Below, in pieces: positions 1-8,075 of a stretch of DNA of 26,368 nt; within the stretch, counting starts at the first letter, position 1; each line of letters begins with the position of its first letter. Under the pieces are notes generated by a model that saw nothing but the letters and a program-made list of their open reading frames with translations, did no database searches and was not told where the DNA came from. This DNA comes from JAUNKE01 sp041853585 (GTDB lineage: Bacteria; Bacillota; Clostridia; Peptostreptococcales; Filifactoraceae): assembly GCA_041853585.1 (NCBI GenBank), contig JBGZSM010000046.1, forward strand, positions 1 through 26,368, given 5' to 3'. Both the position numbers and the translations under genes were made by a program.

Positions 1-638
1 AGGTGGTGGTCGATAAAATCAAACAGATCATCATTGTGAGCAGCGAGGAAAGGAAACTGGACAGCTTGCTCTATGCCATCGATGTGTATAAACCCTTTAT
101 GTCGATTATTTTTACAAAATCCAAGCAAAGAGCTAAGATGCTCTACGGGCAGCTTGTGGAAAACGGAATCACATCGATTGAGCTTTTGCATGGGGAACTG
201 AGTCAGAGCAAAAGAGAAAAAATTCTCAAGGATTTTCGCAAGATGAAGGTGGAATTTTTGATTGCAACGGATATTGCGGCGAGGGGAATCGATGTTTCGG
301 GCATCACGCATATATTCAATTTCGATGTGCCGAGGGATGCGGAATACTATGTGCATCGAATCGGTCGAACCGGACGAATGGGCGATGACGGGGCGGCGAT
401 TACGCTGATGGATGAAAAAGAGCAGCGCTATCTTGAGAAAATCGAAAAGTACATTCATCTGAAATTGAATCGGGTGTACGACAGAAATTTATATGAGCGC
501 TCCCGACTGAATGAGGAAGAACTCAAGAATTTTGAAGTAAAAAAACCGGCGCCGAAGAGATATCGCGCCAAGAGCAGCGCTCGAAATACGGATTCAAAAT
601 CCGCAGCGAGAGGATATCGAAAGAGCGGGAAGAGATAG
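1..638 (+). CDS. DEAD-box ATP-dependent RNA helicase, C-terminal part (5' end outside window)
   Basis: This is the second RecA-like domain and tail of a DEAD-box RNA helicase, an ATP-driven cytoplasmic enzyme that remodels RNA duplexes, for example in ribosome assembly or mRNA turnover. The frame is already open at the window edge, so the Q motif, Walker A and DEAD box lie upstream. Counting visible residues from position 3, helicase motif IV is IFTKSK near residues 36-41, motif V is ATDIAARGID at 88-97, and motif VI is HRIGRTGR at 118-125. After about residue 170 the protein becomes a Lys/Arg/Ser-rich tail, as in many bacterial DEAD-box proteins, where it helps bind RNA. The stop is three bases before the next ATG. 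The family is certain; the CshA/DbpA/other subtype cannot be told without the N-terminus. Confidence 0.95.
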   Translation, partial: VVVDKIKQIIIVSSEERKLDSLLYAIDVYKPFMSIIFTKSKQRAKMLYGQLVENGITSIELLHGELSQSKREKILKDFRKMKVEFLIATDIAARGIDVSGITHIFNFDVPRDAEYYVHRIGRTGRMGDDGAAITLMDEKEQRYLEKIEKYIHLKLNRVYDRNLYERSRLNEEELKNFEVKKPAPKRYRAKSSARNTDSKSAARGYRKSGKR

Positions 639-641
639 ATT

Positions 642-1952
642 ATGAAAAAAAAGCTAAGGATATTTTTACTTTTTTCTTTAATAATGCTTCTTGTGGGATG
701 TGAAGGGTTGAAAACGCCCGAGGAATTGATCGGACCTCCGGAGATCGATGTGGAGAAAAAAATGCTCAGCGACATCATCCGACGCTTTTTGCCGGTGGAC
801 AGTGAAATTTTGATTATTCCGCAGGGAAGAAATACCTTCAGCACCGAGCCGATGGTTCGTAGCAACATCGATTCGGATGAAGACGAAGAAATCGTGGCGC
901 TTTATCGCGACAAGAATATGCGTAAAATCGGAATGCTTGTCATCGATGAAAAGTCGGGTGTTTGGAGCAATGCGCTGGAGCTTAAAATCGATGCTTTTGA
1001 AGTATCGGACTATGCAGTGCTCGACCTCAACGGCGACGGGAAAAGTGAAATCTTGTTCGGATATTTCAGCGTCAGCGACCCATACAAAGAATTGATGATA
1101 TTCGGCGATATCGAAGGAAAGCTTCAAAAAATTTACGAGACCAAGTATCTGGCGCTCGATTTGAACAATACAAATCAAAATGATGAAGTGGAAGTTGCTC
1201 TTTCGACGATTGGAAACTCGGACAACAATAACAAATTGGTATTGTTGAACTATCGCGAGGATTTGATTCAAAAGGTCGGCGAATTGGTATATGCGGAAGA
1301 TGTGGAAATCTACAAAATTTTTTACAGCAATGTCAACCGAAGCAACAAGGCATACTTCATTGATATGTATACCAAAGAAGGGATTGGAAAATCCGACCTG
1401 GTGAGCTACTCGAACCAAGATTTGTTCAGCTTGCTTAGAAAAAACGGCATTGCTGAAATCGTGCAGGAGATCCCGACCACGAGCTCGGATACAAACGGTG
1501 ATGGGGTGACGGAGCTGATAGCCAACAAAATTTTGGAGCAAAATGAAGGAGTGACTCAATTGGTATTGCGCTCTTGCTATAATTTCAACATCAATAAGGA
1601 ACTGGAGCTCAGGAGCAAAGAATACGAGGACTACGAGCTCGGCATTGCAGTCGTGCTGCAATACTTTATCGATAATAAAATCTCCGTCAGCAAGATGGAT
1701 GAGCATTTGAGATTCTATTATTTCAGCGAAAAAGAAGATAAGAAGATTGAGTTTTTGGATATCGTTAAGACGGATTCAGTTTCTGCCAATGAATATCGCT
1801 TGACGCATACTTTAATCGATGAGAGAAATGACCAGGTCATCCTGGCGAAGCTTTCGGGCAGTGAAGAGCTCAAAGGCGCGGAGAAGAATGAATTTGAAAA
1901 ATTGTATCAATCATTGCATGATGTAAAAGACAGAATTCGTTTTATTGAGTAA
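642..1952 (+). CDS. Putative lipoprotein with VCBS/FG-GAP-like DxNxDG motifs, linked to a two-component system
   Basis: The 436-residue product begins with a short basic N-region, a hydrophobic stretch and a lipobox (LLVGC, lipidated Cys at residue 20), so it should be anchored on the outer face of the membrane. Two segments, DLNGDGKSE at 128-136 and SDTNGDGVTE near 282-291, match the calcium-binding loop of VCBS/FG-GAP beta-propeller repeats. No catalytic motif is visible. A GGGAAGAG ribosome site lies about 7 bases before the ATG, inside the end of the helicase gene. The stop falls inside the ribosome site of the response regulator, so the lipoprotein is probably co-expressed with the two-component system and could be its accessory sensor or its target. 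That link is inferred from gene order only. Confidence 0.8.
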   Translation: MKKKLRIFLLFSLIMLLVGCEGLKTPEELIGPPEIDVEKKMLSDIIRRFLPVDSEILIIPQGRNTFSTEPMVRSNIDSDEDEEIVALYRDKNMRKIGMLVIDEKSGVWSNALELKIDAFEVSDYAVLDLNGDGKSEILFGYFSVSDPYKELMIFGDIEGKLQKIYETKYLALDLNNTNQNDEVEVALSTIGNSDNNNKLVLLNYREDLIQKVGELVYAEDVEIYKIFYSNVNRSNKAYFIDMYTKEGIGKSDLVSYSNQDLFSLLRKNGIAEIVQEIPTTSSDTNGDGVTELIANKILEQNEGVTQLVLRSCYNFNINKELELRSKEYEDYELGIAVVLQYFIDNKISVSKMDEHLRFYYFSEKEDKKIEFLDIVKTDSVSANEYRLTHTLIDERNDQVILAKLSGSEELKGAEKNEFEKLYQSLHDVKDRIRFIE

Positions 1953-1962
1953 GGAGAAAGAT

Positions 1963-2655
1963 GTGAAAGTACTAATCGTGGAAGATGAATTTCCAATCAG
2001 AAGTTTTATTTCGTTAAATTTGAAAAAAGAAGGCTATGAGGTGCTTGAGGCGGAAGACGGCGAAGTTGCCATCGATGTATTCCACAAAAACAAGGACATC
2101 AACATCGTATTGCTTGATGTGATGATGCCGAAATTGGATGGATTTGAAGTGCTCAAAGTGCTTCGTGAAGAGCGACCGGATGTCGGAATCATTATGCTCA
2201 CCGCGAGAACCTCCGACCAGGACAAAGTGATGGGCTTGGAATACGGAGCGGATGATTATATCAGCAAACCGTTCAGTCCGGCTGAGTTGACTGCTCGTAT
2301 CAAATCTTTGGTGCGACGATTGACCACCAATTTGGTCAAAGACGAAGTGATTTACAGCGGCATTTTCAAAATCGATTTGGGCGAGCGTAAATTCTTTATG
2401 GAAGATAAGGAAATCGAATTGACGCCGAAGGAATTTGAGATTTTGGAAATATTTTTGGAAAACAAAGGAATTTCTCTTTCGCGAGATGACATCTTGTCGG
2501 CGATTTGGGGAAAAAATTATTTCGGCGACCTCAAGGTCGTGGATGTCAATATCCGACGAATTCGAAAGAAGATAGAAAAAGACCCGGCAAAACCGATTTA
2601 TCTGAAGACGGTTTGGGGCTACGGATACAGGTGGGATGAAAGTGAGCAGCAATAA
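1963..2655 (+). CDS. OmpR/PhoB-family response regulator
   Basis: The 230-residue protein has an N-terminal receiver domain (about 1-120) and a C-terminal winged-helix DNA-binding domain (about 130-228). The acidic pocket is VEDE at residues 6-9, the phosphoacceptor is D52 in LLDVMMP, and the conserved Thr (MLTAR) and Lys (SKPF) follow. The C-terminal part has the PhoB-type segments LTPKEFEIL and VDVNIRRIRKKI. I chose the GTG at 1963, which starts MKVLIVEDE and has AAGGAG at 1951-1956 with six bases of spacing; an in-frame TTG at 1945 lies upstream of that ribosome site. It overlaps the downstream kinase by 20 bp, so the pair is probably translationally coupled. The kinase would phosphorylate D52 and the protein would then regulate transcription; its targets are unknown. 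Confidence 0.95.
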   Translation: MKVLIVEDEFPIRSFISLNLKKEGYEVLEAEDGEVAIDVFHKNKDINIVLLDVMMPKLDGFEVLKVLREERPDVGIIMLTARTSDQDKVMGLEYGADDYISKPFSPAELTARIKSLVRRLTTNLVKDEVIYSGIFKIDLGERKFFMEDKEIELTPKEFEILEIFLENKGISLSRDDILSAIWGKNYFGDLKVVDVNIRRIRKKIEKDPAKPIYLKTVWGYGYRWDESEQQ

Positions 2656-4090
2656 AAAGGATTCTTTCAAAACGAAGCTGAGAAGCAAATTCAAAAACTC
2701 GATTCGAAATCGTATCATCTTCAGTTTCGCATCCATTTTGGTCATTACGATTATTTTGGGCGAAGTATTCATCGTGCTTTTTTTGAACAACTACTATTAC
2801 GGCGGGGTGGAGCAGCTTTTGAAAGAAAGAGCCAGCATCGCTTCCGAGTTTTTGAACAAATATGCCGAGTACTCCGATATTGAAGGAAAATCGAATTTCT
2901 TGTTCAATACCTTTTTAGGAGAATCGGATAAAAAGTTTTTGGTACAAACCTTGAATAAAGAAGGTTATGTTGTGATGGACTCCTTTGGGGTGACGACCTC
3001 ACAAAAGATTGAAACCGATGACATCGACTCGGCGCTTCAAAATCAAATTTCGGTATCCATCAATGTCGACCCCAATACGAAGGAGCGCACGATGTCGGCC
3101 TCCCGACCGCTGATTCGATATTCGAGCATCGACGGAGTCGTTCGGTATACGGTTTCTTTATCAAAAATCGACACGGCGATTCGCCAATATTATGCGACCA
3201 GTATCTCGGTGGCATTGTTGTTGATATTTTTGCTGATTATGATTTCGGCGCTGTTGTCCCAATCCATCGTCTATCCGATTGAAAAACTGATAATCGTTGC
3301 AAGGGAGATGGCGAACGGGAATATGGCGATTCGTGCCAAGACCATGTATGATGACGAAATCGGAGAGCTCTCCGATACGCTGAATTATATGGCGGAAGAA
3401 ATTGAGCGAAACGACCAACTCAAAAAGGATTTCATCTCTTCAATTTCACATGAGCTCAGAACGCCGCTTACCTCCATCAAAGGTTGGGGCGAAACTTTAC
3501 TGAGCGAAGAGATAGAGCCCGGAACGAGCATGGAAATCGGACTTCAAATTATAAGCTCCGAAGCGGACAGACTCAAAGACATGGTGGAGGAACTGCTCGA
3601 TTTTTCGCGACTGGAATCGCACAAAATGCGAGTGGAGAAAACCAATCTCTCTTTTCGTGAGTTGACCTATTCGGTCTATAACCAAATGTTTCCTCGTACG
3701 GAGGGAATTGATTTTCGGATTGAAACGAATGGAGAAGATACTCAGATTTTTGGAGATGCCAATCGACTCCGACAAGTGTTGATAAATCTTATCAGCAATT
3801 CCATCAAATTTTCATCGGGCAAGTCACCGGTTATTTTAATAACGGTAGATGGAGAGCCCGGACGAGTAATTTTTTCAATTACGGATAACGGAATTGGAAT
3901 TTCTAAAAAAAACTTGGAGAAAGTAAAAGAAAAGTTTTTTAAAGAGAATATGAATTCGCCGGGCAGCGGTATCGGACTTGCCTTGGTGGATGAAATCGTA
4001 AAATTGCACAATGGCGAGATGAAAATTGAATCGGAGGAAAATCTCGGAACCAAAATAACCATTGAATTTCCATCGAGCAAAAACCAATAA
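2636..4090 (+). CDS. Sensor histidine kinase (two membrane segments, HAMP, HisKA, HATPase)
   Basis: The 484-residue protein has the plan of a PhoR/WalK-like membrane sensor kinase. A basic N-terminus precedes TM1 (about 27-50), an extracytoplasmic sensor region of about 130 residues follows, then TM2 (about 186-210), a HAMP linker, the dimerisation/phosphoacceptor helix with H272 in SHELRTPLTS, and a HATPase domain. The N box is NLISNS (N384, N388), the G1 box is DNGIG (about 417-421), and the G2 box is GSGIGLAL. It should autophosphorylate H272 and pass phosphate to D52 of the adjacent regulator. The ATG at 2636 lies inside the regulator gene behind AGGTGG. The outside loop would face the same compartment as the upstream lipoprotein, which makes that protein a candidate partner. 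The signal sensed cannot be read from sequence. Confidence 0.95.
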   Translation: MKVSSNKKDSFKTKLRSKFKNSIRNRIIFSFASILVITIILGEVFIVLFLNNYYYGGVEQLLKERASIASEFLNKYAEYSDIEGKSNFLFNTFLGESDKKFLVQTLNKEGYVVMDSFGVTTSQKIETDDIDSALQNQISVSINVDPNTKERTMSASRPLIRYSSIDGVVRYTVSLSKIDTAIRQYYATSISVALLLIFLLIMISALLSQSIVYPIEKLIIVAREMANGNMAIRAKTMYDDEIGELSDTLNYMAEEIERNDQLKKDFISSISHELRTPLTSIKGWGETLLSEEIEPGTSMEIGLQIISSEADRLKDMVEELLDFSRLESHKMRVEKTNLSFRELTYSVYNQMFPRTEGIDFRIETNGEDTQIFGDANRLRQVLINLISNSIKFSSGKSPVILITVDGEPGRVIFSITDNGIGISKKNLEKVKEKFFKENMNSPGSGIGLALVDEIVKLHNGEMKIESEENLGTKITIEFPSSKNQ

Positions 4091-4111
4091 GTATTCGGAA
4101 ATGGAGGACTT

Positions 4112-4732
4112 ATGATTGAGCAAATTTGGGATATCGGTATCGGACGCATATTCAACTATGCGGCAATCGCTTTGCTCATTGCCAATATCGCATATGTGAG
4201 TTACAGCTTTTTTGTCAAAAAAACTTATTATGACAATCTGTTTATTACTGCGGCGATTTATTTCAGCGCACTCATTGTCGAGCCTATCAGCGCATCAATT
4301 AAATTCAACAGCAAATACGGCTATGAGATTGTCGATTTGTTTTATTTCGGCGTGATTCTGTATGTCATTCTCATTGCGATTGTGCGAAACAACAATTATA
4401 TTATGTATAATTTGACTTGGGAAAATTTTTATGATATCAGCAAAGAAATTTTCCACAAGAGAGGTTTGGAATCCTATTATCGACAACCGACGATATATAT
4501 CGGCAACGGGGAAGCGAGCATTACATCCGTCGCCGGGATTTTTTCCAAGAAAGTCATCATAGTCAAATACGATTCCATCAGCTCGGTGATGGGCATCGAC
4601 GAGCTTCATGCGGATATTCGCGAATACGGGAAAAAAGAGGAGTACCGCAAAGACCGATATGTCGGAATCTATTACTTTTTAATCAATGTGGCGGTTACCT
4701 TTATTCTGTTGGCGAATTTAAAATTATTATAG
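4112..4732 (+). CDS. Small membrane protein of unknown function next to the two-component system
   Basis: I do not recognise a family. The 206-residue product has about three hydrophobic segments in its first half (near residues 13-35, 42-60 and 70-90), a hydrophilic middle of about 90 residues, and a last hydrophobic segment at the extreme C-terminus (about 185-203). The middle, which contains WENFYDISKEIF and later SKKVIIVKYDSIS, looks like a folded cytoplasmic domain held between membrane parts, perhaps resembling the soluble domains of bacterial PH-like or YcxB-type membrane proteins; that resemblance is only an impression. TGGAGG at 4102-4107 serves the ATG. It lies 21 bp after the kinase gene and just before the DUF4364 gene, so it is likely in the same transcript. 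Confidence 0.75.
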   Translation: MIEQIWDIGIGRIFNYAAIALLIANIAYVSYSFFVKKTYYDNLFITAAIYFSALIVEPISASIKFNSKYGYEIVDLFYFGVILYVILIAIVRNNNYIMYNLTWENFYDISKEIFHKRGLESYYRQPTIYIGNGEASITSVAGIFSKKVIIVKYDSISSVMGIDELHADIREYGKKEEYRKDRYVGIYYFLINVAVTFILLANLKLL

Positions 4733-4741
4733 GAGGTGTCT

Positions 4742-5281
4742 GTGTCAGGAAAAAACACGATGGCAAAAGACAAACTCAATATTTTGTTCTTTTTGGACAG
4801 CATCGGCGAGCCCATTTCGGAATTGAGTATTGAGCATGGCATGATGGAAAATGACCTGATGGAATATTTTTCGTTTAAGCAATATATGATGGAATTGGAG
4901 AATTCTAGTTTTATCCAAAAACATATCATCTTGGAAAAGCCGTATTATTCCGTGACCGAGCATGGCAAAAACTCCTTGGAATATTTTTCAAGCAAGATGA
5001 TGGGCAGCGAGAAAAAGCTGATAAAAAAATATATTGAGGAACATTTTGACGAACTGACCAAATATCAGGATATTTATACGAACTTCAAAAAAATCGGAGA
5101 CTCGAGATATCAGGTCGATATCGAGATTTTGGAGAATAAAAGCTCACTTCTGTCGCTGAGCGTCGAAGTGCCGAGCAAAAAAATGTGCTTGGATATCATC
5201 GACAACTGGAACAACAATCCGTCGAAAATGTATATCCATCTGATGAACTTAATGATTTCGAACAAAACGGAGGAAAAATGA
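4742..5281 (+). CDS. DUF4364 family protein (predicted winged-helix-like regulator)
   Basis: The 179-residue soluble protein matches my recall of the Clostridia-specific DUF4364 family, whose N-terminal part resembles a winged helix. Its opening reads LNILFFLDSIGEPIS, and a wing-like segment PYYSVTEHGKNSLEYF falls near residues 67-82, followed by a smaller alpha/beta C-terminal part. No enzyme motif is visible. The start is the GTG at 4742, five bases after AGGAGG (4731-4736). An in-frame GTG at 4736 overlaps that ribosome site and is not a credible start; the ATG at 4760 is a weaker alternative. The stop overlaps the hpt start (ATGA), which suggests coupling. A role in transcriptional control is plausible from the fold but not shown; its neighbours on both sides have unrelated functions. 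Confidence 0.75.
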   Translation: MSGKNTMAKDKLNILFFLDSIGEPISELSIEHGMMENDLMEYFSFKQYMMELENSSFIQKHIILEKPYYSVTEHGKNSLEYFSSKMMGSEKKLIKKYIEEHFDELTKYQDIYTNFKKIGDSRYQVDIEILENKSSLLSLSVEVPSKKMCLDIIDNWNNNPSKMYIHLMNLMISNKTEEK

Positions 5282-5799
5282 TAAATATTGCAGGGATTAT
5301 GCTGTCCAAGGAAGAGATAGCGGAAAAAGTAAAAGAACTTGCCAAAGAAATTGAAAATCACTTTGGGGAAGAAGATATTGTCGTGATTTGTATTCTCAAA
5401 GGAGCGAGCGTGTTCACGATGGACTTGATTCGCGAAATTAAAAATGATGTCATTTTGGATTTTATGATTGTGTCCAGCTACGGAATGGAGACCAAAAGCT
5501 CCGGCATTGTAAAAATCATCAAGGATGTCGATGTCTTTGTCGAAGGAAAAAATGTGCTGATTGTGGAAGACATCATCGATACGGGATTGACGCTGCAATA
5601 TCTCAAAGACTATTTCCAGCGTCGCGGATGCAAACAGTTCAAGATTTGTACTTTGTTGGATAAAGTGGAAAAACGAACCTGCGATATCGTGCCGGACTTC
5701 ATCGGGTTTACAATTCCGAGCAAATTTGTCGTCGGATACGGCATCGATTGTGGAGAAAAATACAGAAATCTTCCATATATTGCATATGTGGAGGAGTAG
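5278..5799 (+). CDS. hpt: Hypoxanthine(-guanine) phosphoribosyltransferase
   Basis: This 173-residue purine-salvage enzyme transfers ribose-5-phosphate from PRPP to hypoxanthine or guanine, giving IMP or GMP in the cytosol. The type I PRPP-binding loop VLIVEDIIDTG occupies residues 93-103, with adjacent acidic residues E97 and D98. The early ILKGASVF segment is the family's pyrophosphate-binding loop, and KFVVGYGIDCGEKYRNLPYI is the usual C-terminal purine-contact and closing segment. Length is normal. The ATG at 5278 overlaps the previous stop and has GGAGG directly upstream; the frame stays open back to 5185, but those codons lie inside the DUF4364 gene and do not match the family. The ABC-F gene follows ten bases later. 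Confidence 0.95.
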   Translation: MINIAGIMLSKEEIAEKVKELAKEIENHFGEEDIVVICILKGASVFTMDLIREIKNDVILDFMIVSSYGMETKSSGIVKIIKDVDVFVEGKNVLIVEDIIDTGLTLQYLKDYFQRRGCKQFKICTLLDKVEKRTCDIVPDFIGFTIPSKFVVGYGIDCGEKYRNLPYIAYVEE

Positions 5800-5808
5800 G
5801 AGAGAAGA

Positions 5809-7365
5809 ATGAGTGTTTTAGTTGTAAAAAATGTGACCCACGGATTTGGTTCTCGTGGAATTTTGGATGATGTTTCCTTTCGCTTGCTCAAAGGAGAGCA
5901 TGTGGCGCTCATCGGTGCCAACGGCGAAGGGAAATCCACTTTTATGAACATAATCACCGGCGACTTGATGCCCGACCAAGGTGAAGTGTCCTGGTCGAAT
6001 CATGTGAGCGTCGGATATTTGGATCAAAATTCGTCCTTGGTGGACGGAACGACAATTCGGGACAATCTGCGCTCGGCATTTGAGCATATGTATGAGCTTG
6101 AAAAAGAGATGCTTGAGCTCTATGAAAAAATGGCGGATGCGGATGATTCCGAAATGGAAAAGATGATGAATGATGCCGCGGAGATTCAGGGAATTTTGGA
6201 CGAGGGCGGATTTTATATCATCGATTCCAAAATCGAAGAAGTGGCAGGCGGTTTGGGATTGAAAGATATCGGATTGGATTCGCTCGTCAACGAGCTCAGC
6301 GGCGGGCAGCGTACGAAGGTTCTGCTTACGAAATTGCTGCTCAAAAATCCGACCATCCTTTTGCTCGACGAGCCGACCAACTACTTGGATTTTGAGCATA
6401 TTGAATGGCTCAAGCGCTATCTGAACAGCTACGAGAATGCTTTTATTTTAATCTCGCACGATGTTCCCTTCATCAATGCGGTTACGAATATCATCTATCA
6501 TGTGGAAGACGGCTCGCTCACGAGATATGTCGGAAATTACGATGAGTTTCAACGATTGTACGAACTTAAGAAAAAACAGCATGAGCAGGCCTATGAAAAA
6601 CAACAAAAAGAAGTGGAGCGATTGGAAGACTTTATCGCGAGAAACAAGGCGCGTATTTCAACGACGGGTCGTGCAAAAAGTAGAATGAAGCAGCTCGAAA
6701 AGATGGAAATGATTGAAAAGCCGAAAGAAAAAATCAAACCCATCTTCCAATTCAAAGAAGGAAAGACGCCGTCCAAATTCGTTGTCGAAGCGGAAGATAT
6801 CGTCATCGGTTACTCCGAGCCGCTTACGAAAAAAGTTTCCTTTGTGGTGGAGAGAAATAAAAAAATCGCCATCAAAGGCGTCAACGGAATCGGAAAATCG
6901 ACTCTGCTTAAAACCATGCTCGGAATCATCAAGCCTTTGGAAGGCAAAATCAACTTGGGACAGCATGTGGAATACGGATTTTTTGAGCAGGAGGACAGCA
7001 AGAAAAATCGCAACACCGCGCTGGACGAAGTGTGGAATGCCTATCCGCATCTGACCAATCATGAAGTACGAACCGAGCTTGCGCGCTGCGGATTGACCAG
7101 CGAGCATATCACCAGTCAGATGATGGTGCTTTCGGGAGGAGAAAATGCCAAAGTGCGTTTATGCAAGGTCATTTTGAAAGAAAATAATTTTTTGGTACTC
7201 GATGAGCCGACCAACCATCTCGATGTGGAAGCGAAAGACGAGCTCAAACGCGCGATTGCCGAATTCAAAGGAACGGTCGTGCTCGTTTCACATGAGCCGG
7301 ATTTCTATATGGACATCGTCGATGAAGTGTGGAATATTGAAGATTGGACAAACAAAATCATCTAG
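5809..7365 (+). CDS. ABC-F family ATPase (YbiT/YkpA-like translation factor)
   Basis: The 518-residue protein has two ABC ATPase domains in one chain and no membrane segment, which defines the ABC-F family. These proteins act on ribosomes as translation factors or, in some cases, antibiotic-resistance factors. The first Walker A is GANGEGKST (36-44) and the first signature is LSGGQ (163-167), followed by LLLDEPTNYLD. A charged linker of about 80 residues (roughly 245-325, KKKQHEQAYEKQQKEVERL onward) matches the P-site tRNA interaction motif. The second Walker A is GVNGIGKST (from 357) and the second signature is LSGGE (441-445), with VLDEPTNHLD. Overall form and length suggest the YbiT/YkpA branch; the linker does not look like the long resistance type. 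The ATG follows a GGAGAGAAG ribosome site. Confidence 0.93.
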   Translation: MSVLVVKNVTHGFGSRGILDDVSFRLLKGEHVALIGANGEGKSTFMNIITGDLMPDQGEVSWSNHVSVGYLDQNSSLVDGTTIRDNLRSAFEHMYELEKEMLELYEKMADADDSEMEKMMNDAAEIQGILDEGGFYIIDSKIEEVAGGLGLKDIGLDSLVNELSGGQRTKVLLTKLLLKNPTILLLDEPTNYLDFEHIEWLKRYLNSYENAFILISHDVPFINAVTNIIYHVEDGSLTRYVGNYDEFQRLYELKKKQHEQAYEKQQKEVERLEDFIARNKARISTTGRAKSRMKQLEKMEMIEKPKEKIKPIFQFKEGKTPSKFVVEAEDIVIGYSEPLTKKVSFVVERNKKIAIKGVNGIGKSTLLKTMLGIIKPLEGKINLGQHVEYGFFEQEDSKKNRNTALDEVWNAYPHLTNHEVRTELARCGLTSEHITSQMMVLSGGENAKVRLCKVILKENNFLVLDEPTNHLDVEAKDELKRAIAEFKGTVVLVSHEPDFYMDIVDEVWNIEDWTNKII

Positions 7366-7379
7366 TGACGGATAAAAAA

Positions 7380-8075
7380 ATGGATAAGAGATTAAAAAAA
7401 ATTGCGGAGCTTGTGCCGGCGGGCGCAAAAGTTTTGGATGTCGGAACCGACCATGGCTATCTGCCGATGTACTTGGCGCAGTCGGATAAAATCGCTTGCG
7501 GCATCGTGTCGGATGTCAGTCGGGAATCCTTGCAGAAAGCGCAGGACTTAATCAAAGAGCAAAAGATGGAGCATCGGTTGGAATCCCGAGTCGGCTCCGG
7601 GCTGTCGGTCATCGAAGAAAAAGACGGAATCAACTGCATCGTGATTGCGGGCATGGGCGGCCATTTGATTGCCAAGATTTTGGAAGAAGATAAAAAACTT
7701 TTGCTAAAAACCGAGCCGAAACTCATCCTTCAACCGATGCAGAATCCGGAAGCCCTGCGAGATTATCTTTTGAAAAACGGATATTTTATCGAGCGCGAGG
7801 CTTTGGCGGAAGAAAATCGCATCTATCAAATCATCGTAGCCGGATTCGGAGGGACCGAGGAATACAATGAGATGGAATTGCTGTTCGGCAAGAGCAAGCA
7901 TCATGTTTCTGCACAGGAAAAAGATTGGTATCGTCAGATGCTGCTCGGCAAAAAAAAGGAACTGGAAAAAATAATAGCGCATTTGCTTTCCTCCGATGCC
8001 GAAGATATGGCGAGCATCATCGACAAACGAAAAAAGCAGATGACGCAGCTTGATACGATTTTGGAGAGCTTATGA
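7380..8075 (+). CDS. trmK: tRNA (adenine(22)-N1)-methyltransferase
   Basis: TrmK uses S-adenosylmethionine to methylate N1 of A22 in the D-arm of certain tRNAs. The 231-residue protein has a class I methyltransferase fold with SAM loop VLDVGTDHGYLP at 18-29, the TrmK-type segment IVIAGMGGHLI, and LILQPMQNPEALRDYL. A helical C-terminal part of about 70 residues, rich in Lys and Glu, is also typical. I place the start at the ATG at 7380, which gives the family's usual short lead (MDKRLKKIAELV); a GTG at 7365 overlapping the previous stop is possible. Neither start has a strong ribosome site, so coupling to the ABC-F gene is likely. It overlaps the Nif3-like gene by four bases, the common Firmicutes pairing of trmK with a Nif3-family gene. 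Confidence 0.92.
   Translation: MDKRLKKIAELVPAGAKVLDVGTDHGYLPMYLAQSDKIACGIVSDVSRESLQKAQDLIKEQKMEHRLESRVGSGLSVIEEKDGINCIVIAGMGGHLIAKILEEDKKLLLKTEPKLILQPMQNPEALRDYLLKNGYFIEREALAEENRIYQIIVAGFGGTEEYNEMELLFGKSKHHVSAQEKDWYRQMLLGKKKELEKIIAHLLSSDAEDMASIIDKRKKQMTQLDTILESL

Noticed and set aside
678..1706. Long open frame on the minus strand (342 codons)
   Set aside because: It lies opposite the lipoprotein gene with a clear signal peptide and ribosome site; the antisense translation shows no domain and results from the codon bias of the real gene.
5185..5277. Longer N-terminus for the hypoxanthine phosphoribosyltransferase
   Set aside because: The extra codons lie wholly inside the DUF4364 gene and the family start aligns with the ATG at 5278, which has its own GGAGG.
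5809..7365. ABC-F gene as an antibiotic-resistance determinant
   Set aside because: The linker between the two ATPase domains is of the short housekeeping type and the gene is embedded in a core gene run, so a YbiT/YkpA-like translation factor is more likely.
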